Of a DNA stretch of 57,366 bases, positions 8,969 to 17,387 are shown piece after piece. Under the pieces are notes generated by a model that worked only from the letters and a program-made list of their open reading frames with translations, searched no databases and was not told the origin of the DNA. How positions within the stretch are numbered: position 1 is the first letter of the stretch; each line of letters begins with the position of its first letter. Source of the stretch: Dactylosporangium sp. AC04546 (GTDB taxonomy: Bacteria > Actinomycetota > Actinomycetes > Mycobacteriales > Micromonosporaceae); contig NZ_JAHYSG010000080.1 in the NCBI RefSeq assembly GCF_022095675.1, positions 1 through 57,366 on the forward strand. The letters run 5' to 3'. A program made the position numbers and the translations under genes.

Positions 8969-10221
8969 GGCAGCTCCATCGTCAGCACGGTCGGGCCGCC
9001 GGCCGGGCTGTCGACGCTCAGGCTGCCGTCGAACGCCCCCAGCCGGCGTTCGACACCGGCCAGCCCGGAGCCGGCACGCGGGTCCGCGCCGCCCACGCCG
9101 TCGTCGCCGACGGTGATGTAGATGGCGCCTCCGAGGTGGCTCAACGATACCCAGGCCGTCGACGCCCGGCTGTGCTTGACCACGTTGGCGAGCGCCTCGG
9201 CGACCGCGAAGTAGGCCGCCGACTCGACCGGCGCCGGCGGGCGGCCGTCGATGTCGGCCTGGACGTCCACCGGGAGCGGCACGGTGAGCGCGAGCGCCTC
9301 CAGGCCGCCGGCGAGCCCCCGCTCGGCCAGCACCGGCGGGTGGATGCCGCGGACCAGCCCGCGTAATTCGGCCAGCGCCATGCCGCTCGCCTCGCGGGCC
9401 TCCGCGATGAGCGCCTGCGCGGCCGCCGGGTCGCGGGTCACCAGGTCCTCGGCCATGCCGAGGCTCATGCCGAGGGCCACGATGCGGGCCTGCGCACCGT
9501 CGTGCAGGTCGCGCTCGATGCGCCGCAGCTCGGCCGCCTGCGCGTCGACGACCTGGGTCCGCGTCTCGGTGAGCCGGTCGACGCGCCGGGTCAGCTCGGC
9601 GCTGTGGGTCGGGCCGAGCAGTGAGCGGTCGTACTGCGCGAGCGTCCACAGCAGCCAGGGCCCGGCGTAGAGGGCGCCGGCGGTGATCAGCCCGCCCTGC
9701 AGCGGCACGGTCAGATAGTCGAGCGTGTTGCGCAGCGGCCAGGTGACGCCGTAACCGAAGCCGTCGGTGACCGCGTTGACGATCACCGGCACCACCAGCA
9801 CGCCCTCTAAGCCGTAGGCCAGCAGGACCGGGCCGAGCAGGCCGGTGACCAGGCCGACCGGCGCACCGGCGAGCAGCCACAGCAGGTCGCGCCACGTCGC
9901 CGGGTCGCGCACGAGCCACAGCCAGCGCCGCGGCGAGCCGATGAAGGCCTTCGGCGGCAGCGGCCGGTAGGGCCGGGGGATCTCGATGCCCGACCAGCGG
10001 CCCGCCAGCCTGCGGCGCAGGTCGGCGTAGCGGCGGACGAGCAGCTGCACGAGCGGCGCCAGGACCAGCCCGAGACCGACGATCGTCAGCAGGAACGAGA
10101 CCAGACTGAGGATGAGCAGCAGGATGTTGAGCGGCCAGGAGATGATGCCGAGCAGCGCGACCCGGCCGATGGCGGTCAGACCTCGGCGGATGAACGGCAC
10201 GGCTGCTCTCATGCCGTCCAT
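8920..10221 (-). CDS. Sensor histidine kinase with N-terminal membrane sensor domain
   Basis: 433 aa. The N-terminal ~210 residues hold two pairs of hydrophobic segments and the stretch RYADLRRRLAGRWSGIEIPR ... PLPPKAF ... RDPATWRDLLWLL, the layout of the actinobacterial putative sensor domain PF13796. The phosphoacceptor box is ELRRIERDLHDGAQARIVAL. HATPase motifs include AEALANVVKHSRAS and GDDGVGGADPRAGSGLAGVERRLG. It is an inner-membrane kinase for the overlapping response regulator. The start could also be the ATG nine bases downstream (MRAAVPF); neither has a clear ribosome site. Confidence 0.88.
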   Translation of the reverse strand: MDGMRAAVPFIRRGLTAIGRVALLGIISWPLNILLLILSLVSFLLTIVGLGLVLAPLVQLLVRRYADLRRRLAGRWSGIEIPRPYRPLPPKAFIGSPRRWLWLVRDPATWRDLLWLLAGAPVGLVTGLLGPVLLAYGLEGVLVVPVIVNAVTDGFGYGVTWPLRNTLDYLTVPLQGGLITAGALYAGPWLLWTLAQYDRSLLGPTHSAELTRRVDRLTETRTQVVDAQAAELRRIERDLHDGAQARIVALGMSLGMAEDLVTRDPAAAQALIAEAREASGMALAELRGLVRGIHPPVLAERGLAGGLEALALTVPLPVDVQADIDGRPPAPVESAAYFAVAEALANVVKHSRASTAWVSLSHLGGAIYITVGDDGVGGADPRAGSGLAGVERRLGAFDGSLSVDSPAGGPTVLTMELPCELSSPRISPSSATG

Positions 10222-10260
10222 TCTGGCCCGGCGGGGGCCCGCGCGTCGGTAGGTCTAGCC

Positions 10261-12084
10261 CTACTGTTGCGTGACCGCACGGGCGAAGAGCGCGTACGCC
10301 GGCCCGTGCTCGGTGCTGTCGAGAATGGTGCGCACCCGCACGGTCGTCCCGTCGTGCAGCTCCAGCTCCCAGCGGAAGCGTATCGAGCTCGTGCGCACCG
10401 CCCGGACGATCTCCTCGTACGCGACGAACCGGGTGCCCGGCAGCGCGGCGACCTCCCGGGCCGTGCCCTCCTTGATCCAGCGGTTCACCCGGAACCAGGC
10501 GCTGCGGGCCTTGTACCAGCGGACGCCCGGCACGACGAGCAGGCCGTGGCTGAGCACGAGCAGGTCGGACCGCTTGCCGTCGACCTTCACCTGGCTGATC
10601 CCGCCGTAGATCTCGGCCTGCCTGGTGTTGACGACCTGCTGGACGTGCCTGGCCGCCGCCGGGTCGATGTTCAGGGCGGCGAGCCGCTGCCGGGCCTCGG
10701 CCACGGTCGCCGCGCCGGCGATGTCCGCCAGGTCCAGCTCGTCGCCGGCCCGGTCGACCAGGACGCTCGGGCCGACCCACGAGTGCCGCCAGCGGCCGGC
10801 CCCGGAGCGGACCGCGGCCAGCTGGAACATCGTCTCGAGCGGACCGGCGATCGGGTCGCGCAGCGTCCCGTCCGGCGGCACGAGGTCGCCGAGCACCCAC
10901 CCGTCGTCGATCAGCGTGAGGACGGCGTCGACGTGCGGGACGGGCTTGCCCACCTCGCGGGCGAACAGGCGCAGCCACGTGTCGGTGCGCGCCTGGAGGC
11001 CGGCGTTGACGGTCGCGGTGCGGAACTCGTCCCAGGGCAGCTCGACCAGCCCCTCCCGGGGGAAGATCCGGCCCTGCAGCTCGCGGCCGGCGGCGCGGGC
11101 GCCCGGGACCAGCTCGGTCGCCGGGCTGGTGTCGGCGTCCACCACCGGGTCGGGCGCGGCGGCGATGGCGGCGAGCCGCTCGGCGAGCGGCGGGTGGGTG
11201 TCGTGCCGACCGGCCCGTACCGCCGCCGGCTGGGCGTGGCGCAGCGCCGACAGCTCCTCGGCGCGGGCCCGCAGCAGCTCGGCGAAGCTGCCGAACACGT
11301 CCTCGGGCACGCAGCCGGCGGCGATGCCGGGCCCGAGGTACTCGCTGACGTAGAAGTCGTAGGCGGTGTCGAGGACCTCCACCTCCTTGAGCGCGCTCGC
11401 GGCCGCGGGCCGGCCAGCGACCCGCACCGCGGTGCGGTCGGCCTCGAGCTCCTGGCGCCGGCTGACCGCGTTCTGCACGGCGACGTACAGCTCGGTGTAG
11501 CCGCGGAACACCCAGCCGGCCAAGTTGCCCTCGCTGATGTGCCCGACGGTGCGCACCAGCGCGAGCCGGCCGCGCTGGGAGATGCCGGCGAAGCGGGTGT
11601 GCGCCTCCGAGTAGTGGCCCAGCTCGTGGGCCAGGACCGCGCGCAGCTGGGCGATGTTCAGGGTCTGCAGCAGCGGCATGCCGATGAAGAGGTACCGCCG
11701 GCCGCCGAGCAGCCCCATCAGGCGGGACCGCTCGACGACCGCGGCGTTGACCTCCGGTACCAGGCGGATCTCATCGGGAGGGCGGGTGCCGGCCGCCTCG
11801 GCCAGCTCGCGGACCGTCGCCCACAGCCGCGGCGCGTCGTCCTCGTCGAGCTCCACCCCGGGCGGCGGCCCGTTGTCGGCGCGCACCGCCTTGTACGTGC
11901 CGTAGCCGACCGCCCACACCGTCGCGAGGAACACGGCGATGCCGATCTGGGCGCCCGGGCCGCTGCCGCCGACCGTCGCGAGCCAGAACGAGAGCGCCAT
12001 GCCGGCGACCAGCTGGACGAACGCCAGCACGTAGAAGCCGGCGAGCATGACGATCGACACGAATGCCCTGATCGCGACGGTCAT
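10261..12084 (-). CDS. Membrane-anchored M48-family zinc metalloprotease, long form
   Basis: 607 aa. Two N-terminal membrane segments (~7-34 and ~45-66) precede an M48 peptidase domain. The zinc motif is HELGH (residues 153-157), with the third ligand in RRQELEADRTAV (~212-216). Ordinary HtpX-like proteins are ~290 aa; here a further ~270 residues without membrane helices follow, ending in a beta-rich stretch. ATG 12084 is supported by GGGAGGT 7 nt upstream. Likely role: membrane protein quality control or processing. It is a single gene between two leftward neighbours, with no regulatory hint in the sequence. Confidence 0.82.
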   Translation of the reverse strand: MTVAIRAFVSIVMLAGFYVLAFVQLVAGMALSFWLATVGGSGPGAQIGIAVFLATVWAVGYGTYKAVRADNGPPPGVELDEDDAPRLWATVRELAEAAGTRPPDEIRLVPEVNAAVVERSRLMGLLGGRRYLFIGMPLLQTLNIAQLRAVLAHELGHYSEAHTRFAGISQRGRLALVRTVGHISEGNLAGWVFRGYTELYVAVQNAVSRRQELEADRTAVRVAGRPAAASALKEVEVLDTAYDFYVSEYLGPGIAAGCVPEDVFGSFAELLRARAEELSALRHAQPAAVRAGRHDTHPPLAERLAAIAAAPDPVVDADTSPATELVPGARAAGRELQGRIFPREGLVELPWDEFRTATVNAGLQARTDTWLRLFAREVGKPVPHVDAVLTLIDDGWVLGDLVPPDGTLRDPIAGPLETMFQLAAVRSGAGRWRHSWVGPSVLVDRAGDELDLADIAGAATVAEARQRLAALNIDPAAARHVQQVVNTRQAEIYGGISQVKVDGKRSDLLVLSHGLLVVPGVRWYKARSAWFRVNRWIKEGTAREVAALPGTRFVAYEEIVRAVRTSSIRFRWELELHDGTTVRVRTILDSTEHGPAYALFARAVTQQ

Positions 12085-12123
12085 CGCGACGCACCTCCCC
12101 CGCTGCATCGGCAGCGGAAGATA

Positions 12124-12738
12124 TCAGGCGTAGAGACCCTTCTGGTAGCGGTCCTCCGCGTAGTAGGCCTCGAGCTCGTCCAGGGACTCCTCGGTGTTCT
12201 GGACGCTCTTGACGAGCTTCGCGTGCGAGGGCAGCGCCTCGGGCGTCCAGGTCTCCTGCTTCCAGAGCTTCGAGCGCATGAACGCCTTCTGGCAGTGGAA
12301 GAAGATCGTGTCGATGTCCACGACTATCGCCAGGATCGGCCGGTGGCCGTCGACGACCATGTCGTCGAACCACGGGGCGTCGGACACGAGCCGGGCCCGG
12401 CCGTTGATCCGCAGCGTCTCGCGCCGCCCGGGTATGAGGACGAGCAGGCCGACGTGCGGGTTGGCCAGGATGTTGTGGTAGCCGTCGCCACGGCGGTTGC
12501 CGGGCCGCTCGGGGATCGCGATCGTCTGGTCGTCGATCACGTGGATGAAGCCGGGCGGGTCGCCCTTGGGCGAGACGTCGCAGTTGCCGCTCGCGTCGGA
12601 CGTGCCGACGAGGACGAACGGCGCCAGCGCCAACCAGTCGCGGTCGGTCTGCTTGAGCCGGTCACGTTCCTTGGCCAACGCCCGGGGCATCGGTGACCCG
12701 AGCACTTCCTCCAGTTCTCCCACCGTGGTGATGTCCAT
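12124..12738 (-). CDS. FMN-dependent PPOX-type flavoprotein (MSMEG_1061-like)
   Basis: 204 aa. Motifs: CDVSPKGDPPGFIHVIDD, IAIPERPGNRRGDGYHNIL, NPHVGLLVLIPGRRETLRING and FFHCQKAFMRSKLW. These fit the pyridoxamine-phosphate-oxidase-like split barrel subgroup that binds FMN or F420 and has the conserved HCxKAxxRS segment. No signal peptide. Physiological substrate unknown. It is divergent from the aminotransferase gene. The shared regulatory element at 12765-12790 lies between them, so it may be co-controlled with pyrimidine catabolism, but that is only inference. Confidence 0.82.
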   Translation of the reverse strand: MDITTVGELEEVLGSPMPRALAKERDRLKQTDRDWLALAPFVLVGTSDASGNCDVSPKGDPPGFIHVIDDQTIAIPERPGNRRGDGYHNILANPHVGLLVLIPGRRETLRINGRARLVSDAPWFDDMVVDGHRPILAIVVDIDTIFFHCQKAFMRSKLWKQETWTPEALPSHAKLVKSVQNTEESLDELEAYYAEDRYQKGLYA

Positions 12739-12764
12739 GTGGTCAGCATAGGGCTCGGAACAAG

Positions 12765-12790
12765 CTGTAACAGTCGAGATATTGTCCGGC
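12765..12790 (-). promoter_or_regulatory. Element shared with the MocR regulator promoter
   Basis: Read on the bottom strand, this 26-mer begins GCCGGACAAT and ends TGTTACAG. It matches 23094-23119 (GGCGGACAAT ... CGTTACAG) at 19 of 26 positions, with two fully conserved blocks, CGGACAAT and GTTACAG, at identical spacing. It sits between the divergent PPOX and aminotransferase genes. I propose it as a binding site for the MocR-type regulator at 23121-24527. Confidence 0.55.
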
Positions 12791-12816
12791 TCCACGTGTG
12801 CCATTAACGTCGGCTC

Positions 12817-14157
12817 ATGACGGCAGAACCCACCGACGCCTACCGCGACGACCGCGCGCACGTCTTCCACTCCTGGTCGGCCCAGCGGGCCCTCGACCCG
12901 GTCGTCGTCGCCGGCGGCCTCGGCAGCACGTTCTGGGACACCGACGACCGGCGGTACCTCGACTTCGCCTCGCAGCTCGTGAACCTCAACCTGGGCCACC
13001 AGCACCCCCGGGTGGTCGCCGCGATCCAGGAGCAGGCCGCCCAGCTGTGCACGATCGCCCCGACCTTCGGCAACGCGGCCCGCAGCACCGCGGCCCGCCT
13101 GATCGCGGAGGTGGCGCCGGGCGACCTGCAGTACGTCTTCTTCACCAACGGCGGCACGGAGGCCAACGAGCACGCCGTGCGGATGGCCCGCGGCACGACC
13201 GGCCGGCACAAGATCCTCGCGGCCTACCGCTCGTACCACGGCGCGACGAGCGGCTCGATCACGCTCACCGGCGACCCGCGGCGGTGGGCCAACGAGCCCG
13301 CGATGCCGGGCGTGGTGCGCTTCTTCGGCCCGTACCCGTACCGCTCCCCCTTCCACGCCGACTCCCCCGAGCAGGAGACCGAACGGGCCCTCGCCCACCT
13401 CGAGGAGGTGTTCACGTTCGAGGGCCCGCAGACGATCGCCGCCGTGATCCTCGAGTCGGTGGTCGGCACCAACGGCATCCTCGTCCCCCCGCCCGGCTAC
13501 CTGGAGGGCGTCCGCGCCCTGTGCGACCGCCACGGCGTCCTGCTCATCGCCGACGAGGTCATGAGCGGCTTCGGCCGCTGCGGCGAGTGGTTCGCGGTGG
13601 ACCGCTGGGGCGTGGTCCCCGACCTCATCACGTTCGCGAAGGGCGTGAACTCCGGTTATGTACCCCTGGGCGGCGTGATCCTCGGCCCCCGCGTCTACGA
13701 GACGTTCGCCGACAAGCCGTTCCCCGGCGGCCTGACCTACTCCGGCCACCCCCTGGCCTGCGCCGCGGCGGTGGCGACGATCGAGGTCATGCGCGACGAC
13801 CGCATCCCGGAGCGGGTCCGTGACCTCGGCGAGCGGGTGGTCCGCCCGCGCCTGGAGAAGCTCCGCGACCGCCACCCGTCGGTCGGCGACGTGCGGGGCC
13901 TGGGCCTGTTCTGGGCGATCGAACTGGTCCGCGACCGCGACTCGAAGGAGATGCTGGTCCCGTACAACGCGGCAGGCCCGGCCGCGAAGCCGATGGCCGA
14001 GGTGGTGGCGGCGTGCAAGGCCCGAGGTGTGTGGCCCTTCACCCACTTCAACCGCCTCCACGTGGTGCCCCCGCTGGTCATCTCGGAGGCCGAGCTGCTG
14101 GAGGGCATCGACGCCATCGACGACGCCCTGGACGCGGCCGACGCCTACACGTCCTGA
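12817..14157 (+). CDS. Class III aminotransferase, probable beta-alanine/3-aminoisobutyrate transaminase
   Basis: 446 aa fold-type I PLP enzyme. Motifs: FFTNGGTEANEHAVRMAR (cofactor phosphate region), SYHGAT, LLIADEVMSGFGRCGEWFA with the PLP-binding Asp, Lys275 in ITFAKGVNSGYVPLGG, and TYSGHPLACAAA. Sequence alone only says omega-type class III aminotransferase. It lies next to a complete reductive pyrimidine degradation operon and has an upstream element resembling that of the operon's regulator. The beta-amino acid products need exactly this reaction before the CoA-acylating dehydrogenase at 19241, so I infer a beta-amino acid:2-oxo acid transaminase. Taurine or GABA transaminase are alternatives. 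Confidence 0.8.
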   Translation: MTAEPTDAYRDDRAHVFHSWSAQRALDPVVVAGGLGSTFWDTDDRRYLDFASQLVNLNLGHQHPRVVAAIQEQAAQLCTIAPTFGNAARSTAARLIAEVAPGDLQYVFFTNGGTEANEHAVRMARGTTGRHKILAAYRSYHGATSGSITLTGDPRRWANEPAMPGVVRFFGPYPYRSPFHADSPEQETERALAHLEEVFTFEGPQTIAAVILESVVGTNGILVPPPGYLEGVRALCDRHGVLLIADEVMSGFGRCGEWFAVDRWGVVPDLITFAKGVNSGYVPLGGVILGPRVYETFADKPFPGGLTYSGHPLACAAAVATIEVMRDDRIPERVRDLGERVVRPRLEKLRDRHPSVGDVRGLGLFWAIELVRDRDSKEMLVPYNAAGPAAKPMAEVVAACKARGVWPFTHFNRLHVVPPLVISEAELLEGIDAIDDALDAADAYTS

Positions 14158-14163
14158 CGCACT

Positions 14164-14214
14164 CCGTCCATGATCACGAAGACTTCTGCAAGACGTCTTC
14201 GTGATCATGGACGG
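14164..14214. terminator. 20-bp perfect intergenic hairpin
   Basis: Bases 14164-14183 (CCGTCCATGATCACGAAGAC) pair perfectly with 14195-14214 across an 11-nt loop. It begins 7 nt after the aminotransferase stop, so it probably terminates that transcript. There is no U-run. The stem is longer than a terminator needs, and its right end abuts the inverted-repeat-bounded cassette that follows. Confidence 0.75.
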
Positions 14215-14613
14215 GAGCAATGCTCAAGACCTGTGGATCAGCTTTGGGAGGAACGCCCAGGCTGACCGATACCCTCCCAAGGTGGAACACCCCGCCCAGC
14301 AGTACTACAACCCGAACCTCACCGGAGCCGAGGAACGTGCGCTACTGCGCCGCAACTACCTCGTGCTCCAAACGGGACAGGCCGCGCTGGGTCTCATCGG
14401 ACCAGACATGCTCGGCATAGCTGTCGAAGCCCAGCCGGACGCTGTCGTTCTCCACTTCGCCATCGCCATCCGCACCGCTGAGACTGAAGAAGACATCAGC
14501 CTGGCCCACGTCGGCCAACCCGACGACACCTGGCCGGGAGGGCCTCACGCCCTGCTCTACCTCGCGAAGTTCCAGGGCGGGTAGGCCAATCCACAGATCT
14601 TGGCAATTGCTCC
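14214..14613. repeat. 400-bp cassette bounded by 29-bp imperfect inverted repeats
   Basis: The left end 14214-14242 (GGAGCAAT ... AAGA ... CTGTGGAT ...) and the reverse complement of the right end 14585-14613 match at 23 of 29 positions. The blocks GGAGCAAT, CAAGA and CTGTGGAT are intact. They enclose one orphan gene (14282-14584); the right repeat starts at the base after its stop codon. No transposase is encoded. It resembles a non-autonomous element or cassette, but no target-site duplication is obvious to me. Confidence 0.5.
14282..14584 (+). CDS. Hypothetical 100-aa protein inside an inverted-repeat cassette
   Basis: I do not recognise the family. From GTG 14282 the product reads VEHPAQQYYNPNLTGAEERA ..., a mixed alpha/beta protein with LLRRNYLVLQTGQAALGLIG, an apparent beta strand pair (AVVLHFAIAIRT) and an acidic stretch (AETEEDISLAH). 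No signal peptide or membrane segment. An in-frame ATG further upstream (14201) lies within the preceding hairpin and seems less likely. The gene is bounded tightly by imperfect inverted repeats, and its codon use is less GC-extreme than its neighbours in the first third (AA, CT and TA codons). Both suggest separate origin. Confidence 0.55.
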   Translation: MEHPAQQYYNPNLTGAEERALLRRNYLVLQTGQAALGLIGPDMLGIAVEAQPDAVVLHFAIAIRTAETEEDISLAHVGQPDDTWPGGPHALLYLAKFQGG

Positions 14614-14663
14614 ATGGAGTGGGTGTCGCACTGCGAGCCGAGCAGTTCGAGCAGCGCCGCTTG

Positions 14664-14703
14664 CCGATGAGGCGGACCGCGCGTGCGCGGTCCGCCTCAT
14701 CGG
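14664..14703. terminator. 19-bp bidirectional hairpin terminator
   Basis: CCGATGAGGCGGACCGCGC (14664-14682) pairs perfectly with the sequence ending at 14703, leaving a minimal loop. It sits between the rightward orphan gene and the end of the leftward pyrimidine/ABC operon (stop at 14719), so it probably terminates both. Confidence 0.85.
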
Positions 14704-14718
14704 GCGAGATCGGTGCGG

Positions 14719-15852
14719 TCAGGCGCCGCCGGCCGTCAGGGTGACCGTCTTCGGCGAGAAGCCGGAGCCCTGCACGTCGATGCCGGCCGCCTTCGCCGCG
14801 TCCAACGCCTTCTGCATGTAGTCGTTGGTGTACGCCAGGCCCTCCGGCTTCTTCTTCAGGACCGTGTCGCCGACCTGGTTCTTCGTGGTCATCGAGATGT
14901 CGACCGTCTGGTTCCAGTCCTTCTCGTCGACCAGGCCGACGCCCTTCGACGAGGGCCAGATCAGCTTGTTCACCTCGTTCATCTGCCACAGCTGGTGGCT
15001 CTTGCCGAGCTTCGAGCCCTTCGCGACCACCAGGTCACGGCACTCCTCCGCGTTGTCGCGGCAGTACGCCCAGCCCTTGATGGTGGCGGTCAGGAACTTG
15101 ACCGTCTGGTCCTGGTAGGCCTTGTCCGAGAGCTTCGCCGTGTTGGCCCACACGGCGTCCTGGAGCATCGACGAACCGACCGTCTTCCAGTCGATGATCG
15201 AGAAGTCCTCGGGCTTGTACAGCTGGCCCGTCGCCGGGTTCGTCGCCTCCAGCAGCTGCGCGTACTCGTTGTACGACATGGCCTGGGCCACGTCGATCTC
15301 CTTCTTGAGCAGCGCCTGCATGTCGAACTGCTGCTGGACCAGGGTCACGTCCTTGCCCGGGTCGAGGCCGGCCTTGGTCATGCCGGCGAAGAGCTCGAAC
15401 TCGTTGCCGAAGCCCCAGTTGCCGACCTTCTTGCCCTTGAAGTCGGCCGGGGACTTGATGTTGCTGCTGGCGAACGCCACCTGGTAGGTGCCGGAGCGGG
15501 CGAAGATCTGCCCGACGTCGGTGATGCCGGCGCCCTGCTCGCGGGAGGCCAGCGCCTTCGGCACCCAGGCGACGGCGTAGTCGGCCTTGCCCTGCGCGAG
15601 GACGGTCTGCGGCACGATGTCGACGCCGCCCTCCAGCAGTTGGACGTCGAGGCCCTGCTCCTTGTAGAAGCCCTTGTCGACGGCGGCGATGTAGCCGGCG
15701 AACTGGGCCTGGAAGAACCACTGCAGCTGCAGCTTCACGGTGGTGAGACCGCCGCTGGCGGTCGGGGACGTCGACGGAGTGTCAGCGGTGCCGCAGCCGG
15801 CGAGCGCGAGGCCCGCCACAAGAGCGACACTGACGAGGGACCTTGTTCTCAT
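14719..15852 (-). CDS. ABC transporter substrate-binding lipoprotein (NMT1/SsuA-like)
   Basis: 377 aa. The lipoprotein signal ends LAGLALAGC with lipidated Cys20. The mature protein shows the NMT1/THI5-like pattern: KLQLQWFFQAQFAGYIAAVDKGFYKEQGLDV, then GKADYAVAWVPKAL and SPADFKGKKVGNWG, given in pieces. Such proteins bind pyrimidine precursors, sulfonates, nitrates or similar small molecules. As the last gene of a pyrimidine-degradation operon it probably captures a pyrimidine base or hydantoin-like compound outside the membrane and delivers it to the two permeases. A GGAGGT ribosome site precedes the ATG. It lies 21 nt after the second permease. Confidence 0.87.
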   Translation of the reverse strand: MRTRSLVSVALVAGLALAGCGTADTPSTSPTASGGLTTVKLQLQWFFQAQFAGYIAAVDKGFYKEQGLDVQLLEGGVDIVPQTVLAQGKADYAVAWVPKALASREQGAGITDVGQIFARSGTYQVAFASSNIKSPADFKGKKVGNWGFGNEFELFAGMTKAGLDPGKDVTLVQQQFDMQALLKKEIDVAQAMSYNEYAQLLEATNPATGQLYKPEDFSIIDWKTVGSSMLQDAVWANTAKLSDKAYQDQTVKFLTATIKGWAYCRDNAEECRDLVVAKGSKLGKSHQLWQMNEVNKLIWPSSKGVGLVDEKDWNQTVDISMTTKNQVGDTVLKKKPEGLAYTNDYMQKALDAAKAAGIDVQGSGFSPKTVTLTAGGA

Positions 15853-15873
15853 GGGGGTACCTCCGGGGAGACG

Positions 15874-16632
15874 CTATGAACGGGCCTTCCAGGGCATTGC
15901 TAACCGCTCCAGCAGGAGCGTGGTCAGATAGAAGACGAGCCCGAGGGCGCAGGCGCCGACCACGAACGCCCATGCCCGGGGGTAGGCCGTGAACGCGGCG
16001 GCGGAGGTGATCCGCGCCCCGAGCCCGTCCTGCAGGCCGCCGAAGTACTCCGCGACGACCGCAGCAATGACCGCCAGCGACGACGCCTGTCGCAGGCCGG
16101 TGAACACGTAGGGCAGCGCGCCCGGGAGCCGGACCAGGCGGGCGAAGGTCCAGCCGCTCGCGGCGTAGCTGTCCATGAGCTCGCGGTGGGTCGGGTCGAC
16201 CTCCCGCAGGCCCCGCAGCGTGTTGATGAAGACCGGGAAGAACGCGATGATCCCGGCGACCAGCCGGCGGGGCACGCTGCTGGTCGACTCGAACATGTTG
16301 TTGAGGATCGGCGCGAGCGCGATGATCGGCAGCGCGTTGAGCACGGCCGCGAACGGCACCGAGATGTCGGCGAGCCAGGACACGCGCGAGGCGAACATGG
16401 CCGCCAGCACGGCCACCACGGACCCGCCGATCAGCCCCACGAGCGCGTTGGCCCCGCTCGCGAGGGCCGCGTCGAAGACGTTGGAGCGCTGCTCGACGAG
16501 CTGCTCCCAGATCGCCGAGGGCGCCGGCAGGATGAACGGCGCGACCCGGCCCAGCTTGACGGTGAGCTCCCAGCCGGCGATGGCCAGGATCCCGACCAGG
16601 ACCGGCGGCAGGACCGTGCGCACGACTCTCAT
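15874..16632 (-). CDS. ABC transporter permease (SsuC/TauC-like), second subunit
   Basis: 252 aa with about six membrane segments. The binding-protein-dependent permease EAA-type loop is visible as DSYAASGWTFARLVRLPGALP followed by VFTGLRQASSLAVIAAVVAE. The ATG overlaps the ATPase stop (ATGA). It pairs with the permease at 17384-18244 to form the channel of the importer. Two different permeases rather than one homodimer is a less common layout for this family. Confidence 0.87.
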   Translation of the reverse strand: MRVVRTVLPPVLVGILAIAGWELTVKLGRVAPFILPAPSAIWEQLVEQRSNVFDAALASGANALVGLIGGSVVAVLAAMFASRVSWLADISVPFAAVLNALPIIALAPILNNMFESTSSVPRRLVAGIIAFFPVFINTLRGLREVDPTHRELMDSYAASGWTFARLVRLPGALPYVFTGLRQASSLAVIAAVVAEYFGGLQDGLGARITSAAAFTAYPRAWAFVVGACALGLVFYLTTLLLERLAMPWKARS

Positions 16633-17387
16633 GCCCGCAGCGCCTTCCGGACCGTCGTGACCGCGTCGAAGAACGTCGTGGACTGCCGGGCCGCCTCGTC
16701 GCGCGACGGCAGGTCGATGTCGATCGACGTGGTGATCCGCCCGGGCCGGGCCGACATGACCACGACCTTGTCGGACAGGAACACGGCCTCGGAGATCGAG
16801 TGTGTGACGAACACCGTCGACGTGCCGGTCTTGGCGCAGATCTGCAGGAGCTCGGTCTGCAGCCGTTCCCGCGTCATCTCGTCGAGGGCGCCGAAGGGCT
16901 CATCCATCAGCAGGAGGGGTGGGTGTACCGCCAGCGCCCGAGCGATCGCCACCCGCTGCTGCATGCCGCCGGAGAGCTGCGCCGGGTAGTGCCCGCCGAA
17001 GTCGGACAGCCCGACGAGCGCGAGCATCTCCTCGGCCCGGGAGCGCCGCTCGGCCTTCGGCACCTTGCGCAGCTCCAGCGGCAGCTCGACGTTGCGGCGC
17101 ACGGTGCGCCACTCGAAGAGCCCGGCCTGCTGAAAGGCGATCCCGTACTCCTGGTCGCGCCGGGCCTTCGGCGCCGGCTTCCCGGCGACGCTGACCGTGC
17201 CGGCGGTCGGCTCGATGAGGTCGGCGATGAGCCGCAGGAGCGTGGACTTGCCGCAGCCGGACGGCCCGATGAGGGAGACGAACTGTCCGGTGTCGACGGT
17301 CAGGTCGACGTCGGACAGCGCGGTGACCTCGTCGGCGCGACCGGCGTTGAACACCTTGCTGACGCCGGTGATCTCCACGGCCGTCAT
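16629..17387 (-). CDS. ABC transporter ATP-binding protein (SsuB/TauB-like importer)
   Basis: 252 aa. Walker A GPSGCGKST (41-49), Q-loop IAFQQAGLFEW, signature LSGGMQQRVAIARAL (138-152), Walker B LLLMDEPFGALDE, and H-loop FVTHSISEAVFLSD. This fits the nitrate/sulfonate/taurine importer ATPase family. It overlaps both neighbouring permease genes by 4 nt, so the ATPase and two permeases are translated as one coupled unit. Confidence 0.92.
   Translation of the reverse strand: MTAVEITGVSKVFNAGRADEVTALSDVDLTVDTGQFVSLIGPSGCGKSTLLRLIADLIEPTAGTVSVAGKPAPKARRDQEYGIAFQQAGLFEWRTVRRNVELPLELRKVPKAERRSRAEEMLALVGLSDFGGHYPAQLSGGMQQRVAIARALAVHPPLLLMDEPFGALDEMTRERLQTELLQICAKTGTSTVFVTHSISEAVFLSDKVVVMSARPGRITTSIDIDLPSRDEAARQSTTFFDAVTTVRKALRA

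Noticed and set aside
8327..10978. An ~880-codon leftward open frame covering the response regulator and kinase
   Set aside because: Only its last ~213 codons are a real protein. The rest is out of frame with the kinase and low complexity.
12124..14220. A ~700-codon leftward open frame antisense to the aminotransferase
   Set aside because: Only the C-terminal PPOX part has family motifs; the upstream part is antisense noise.
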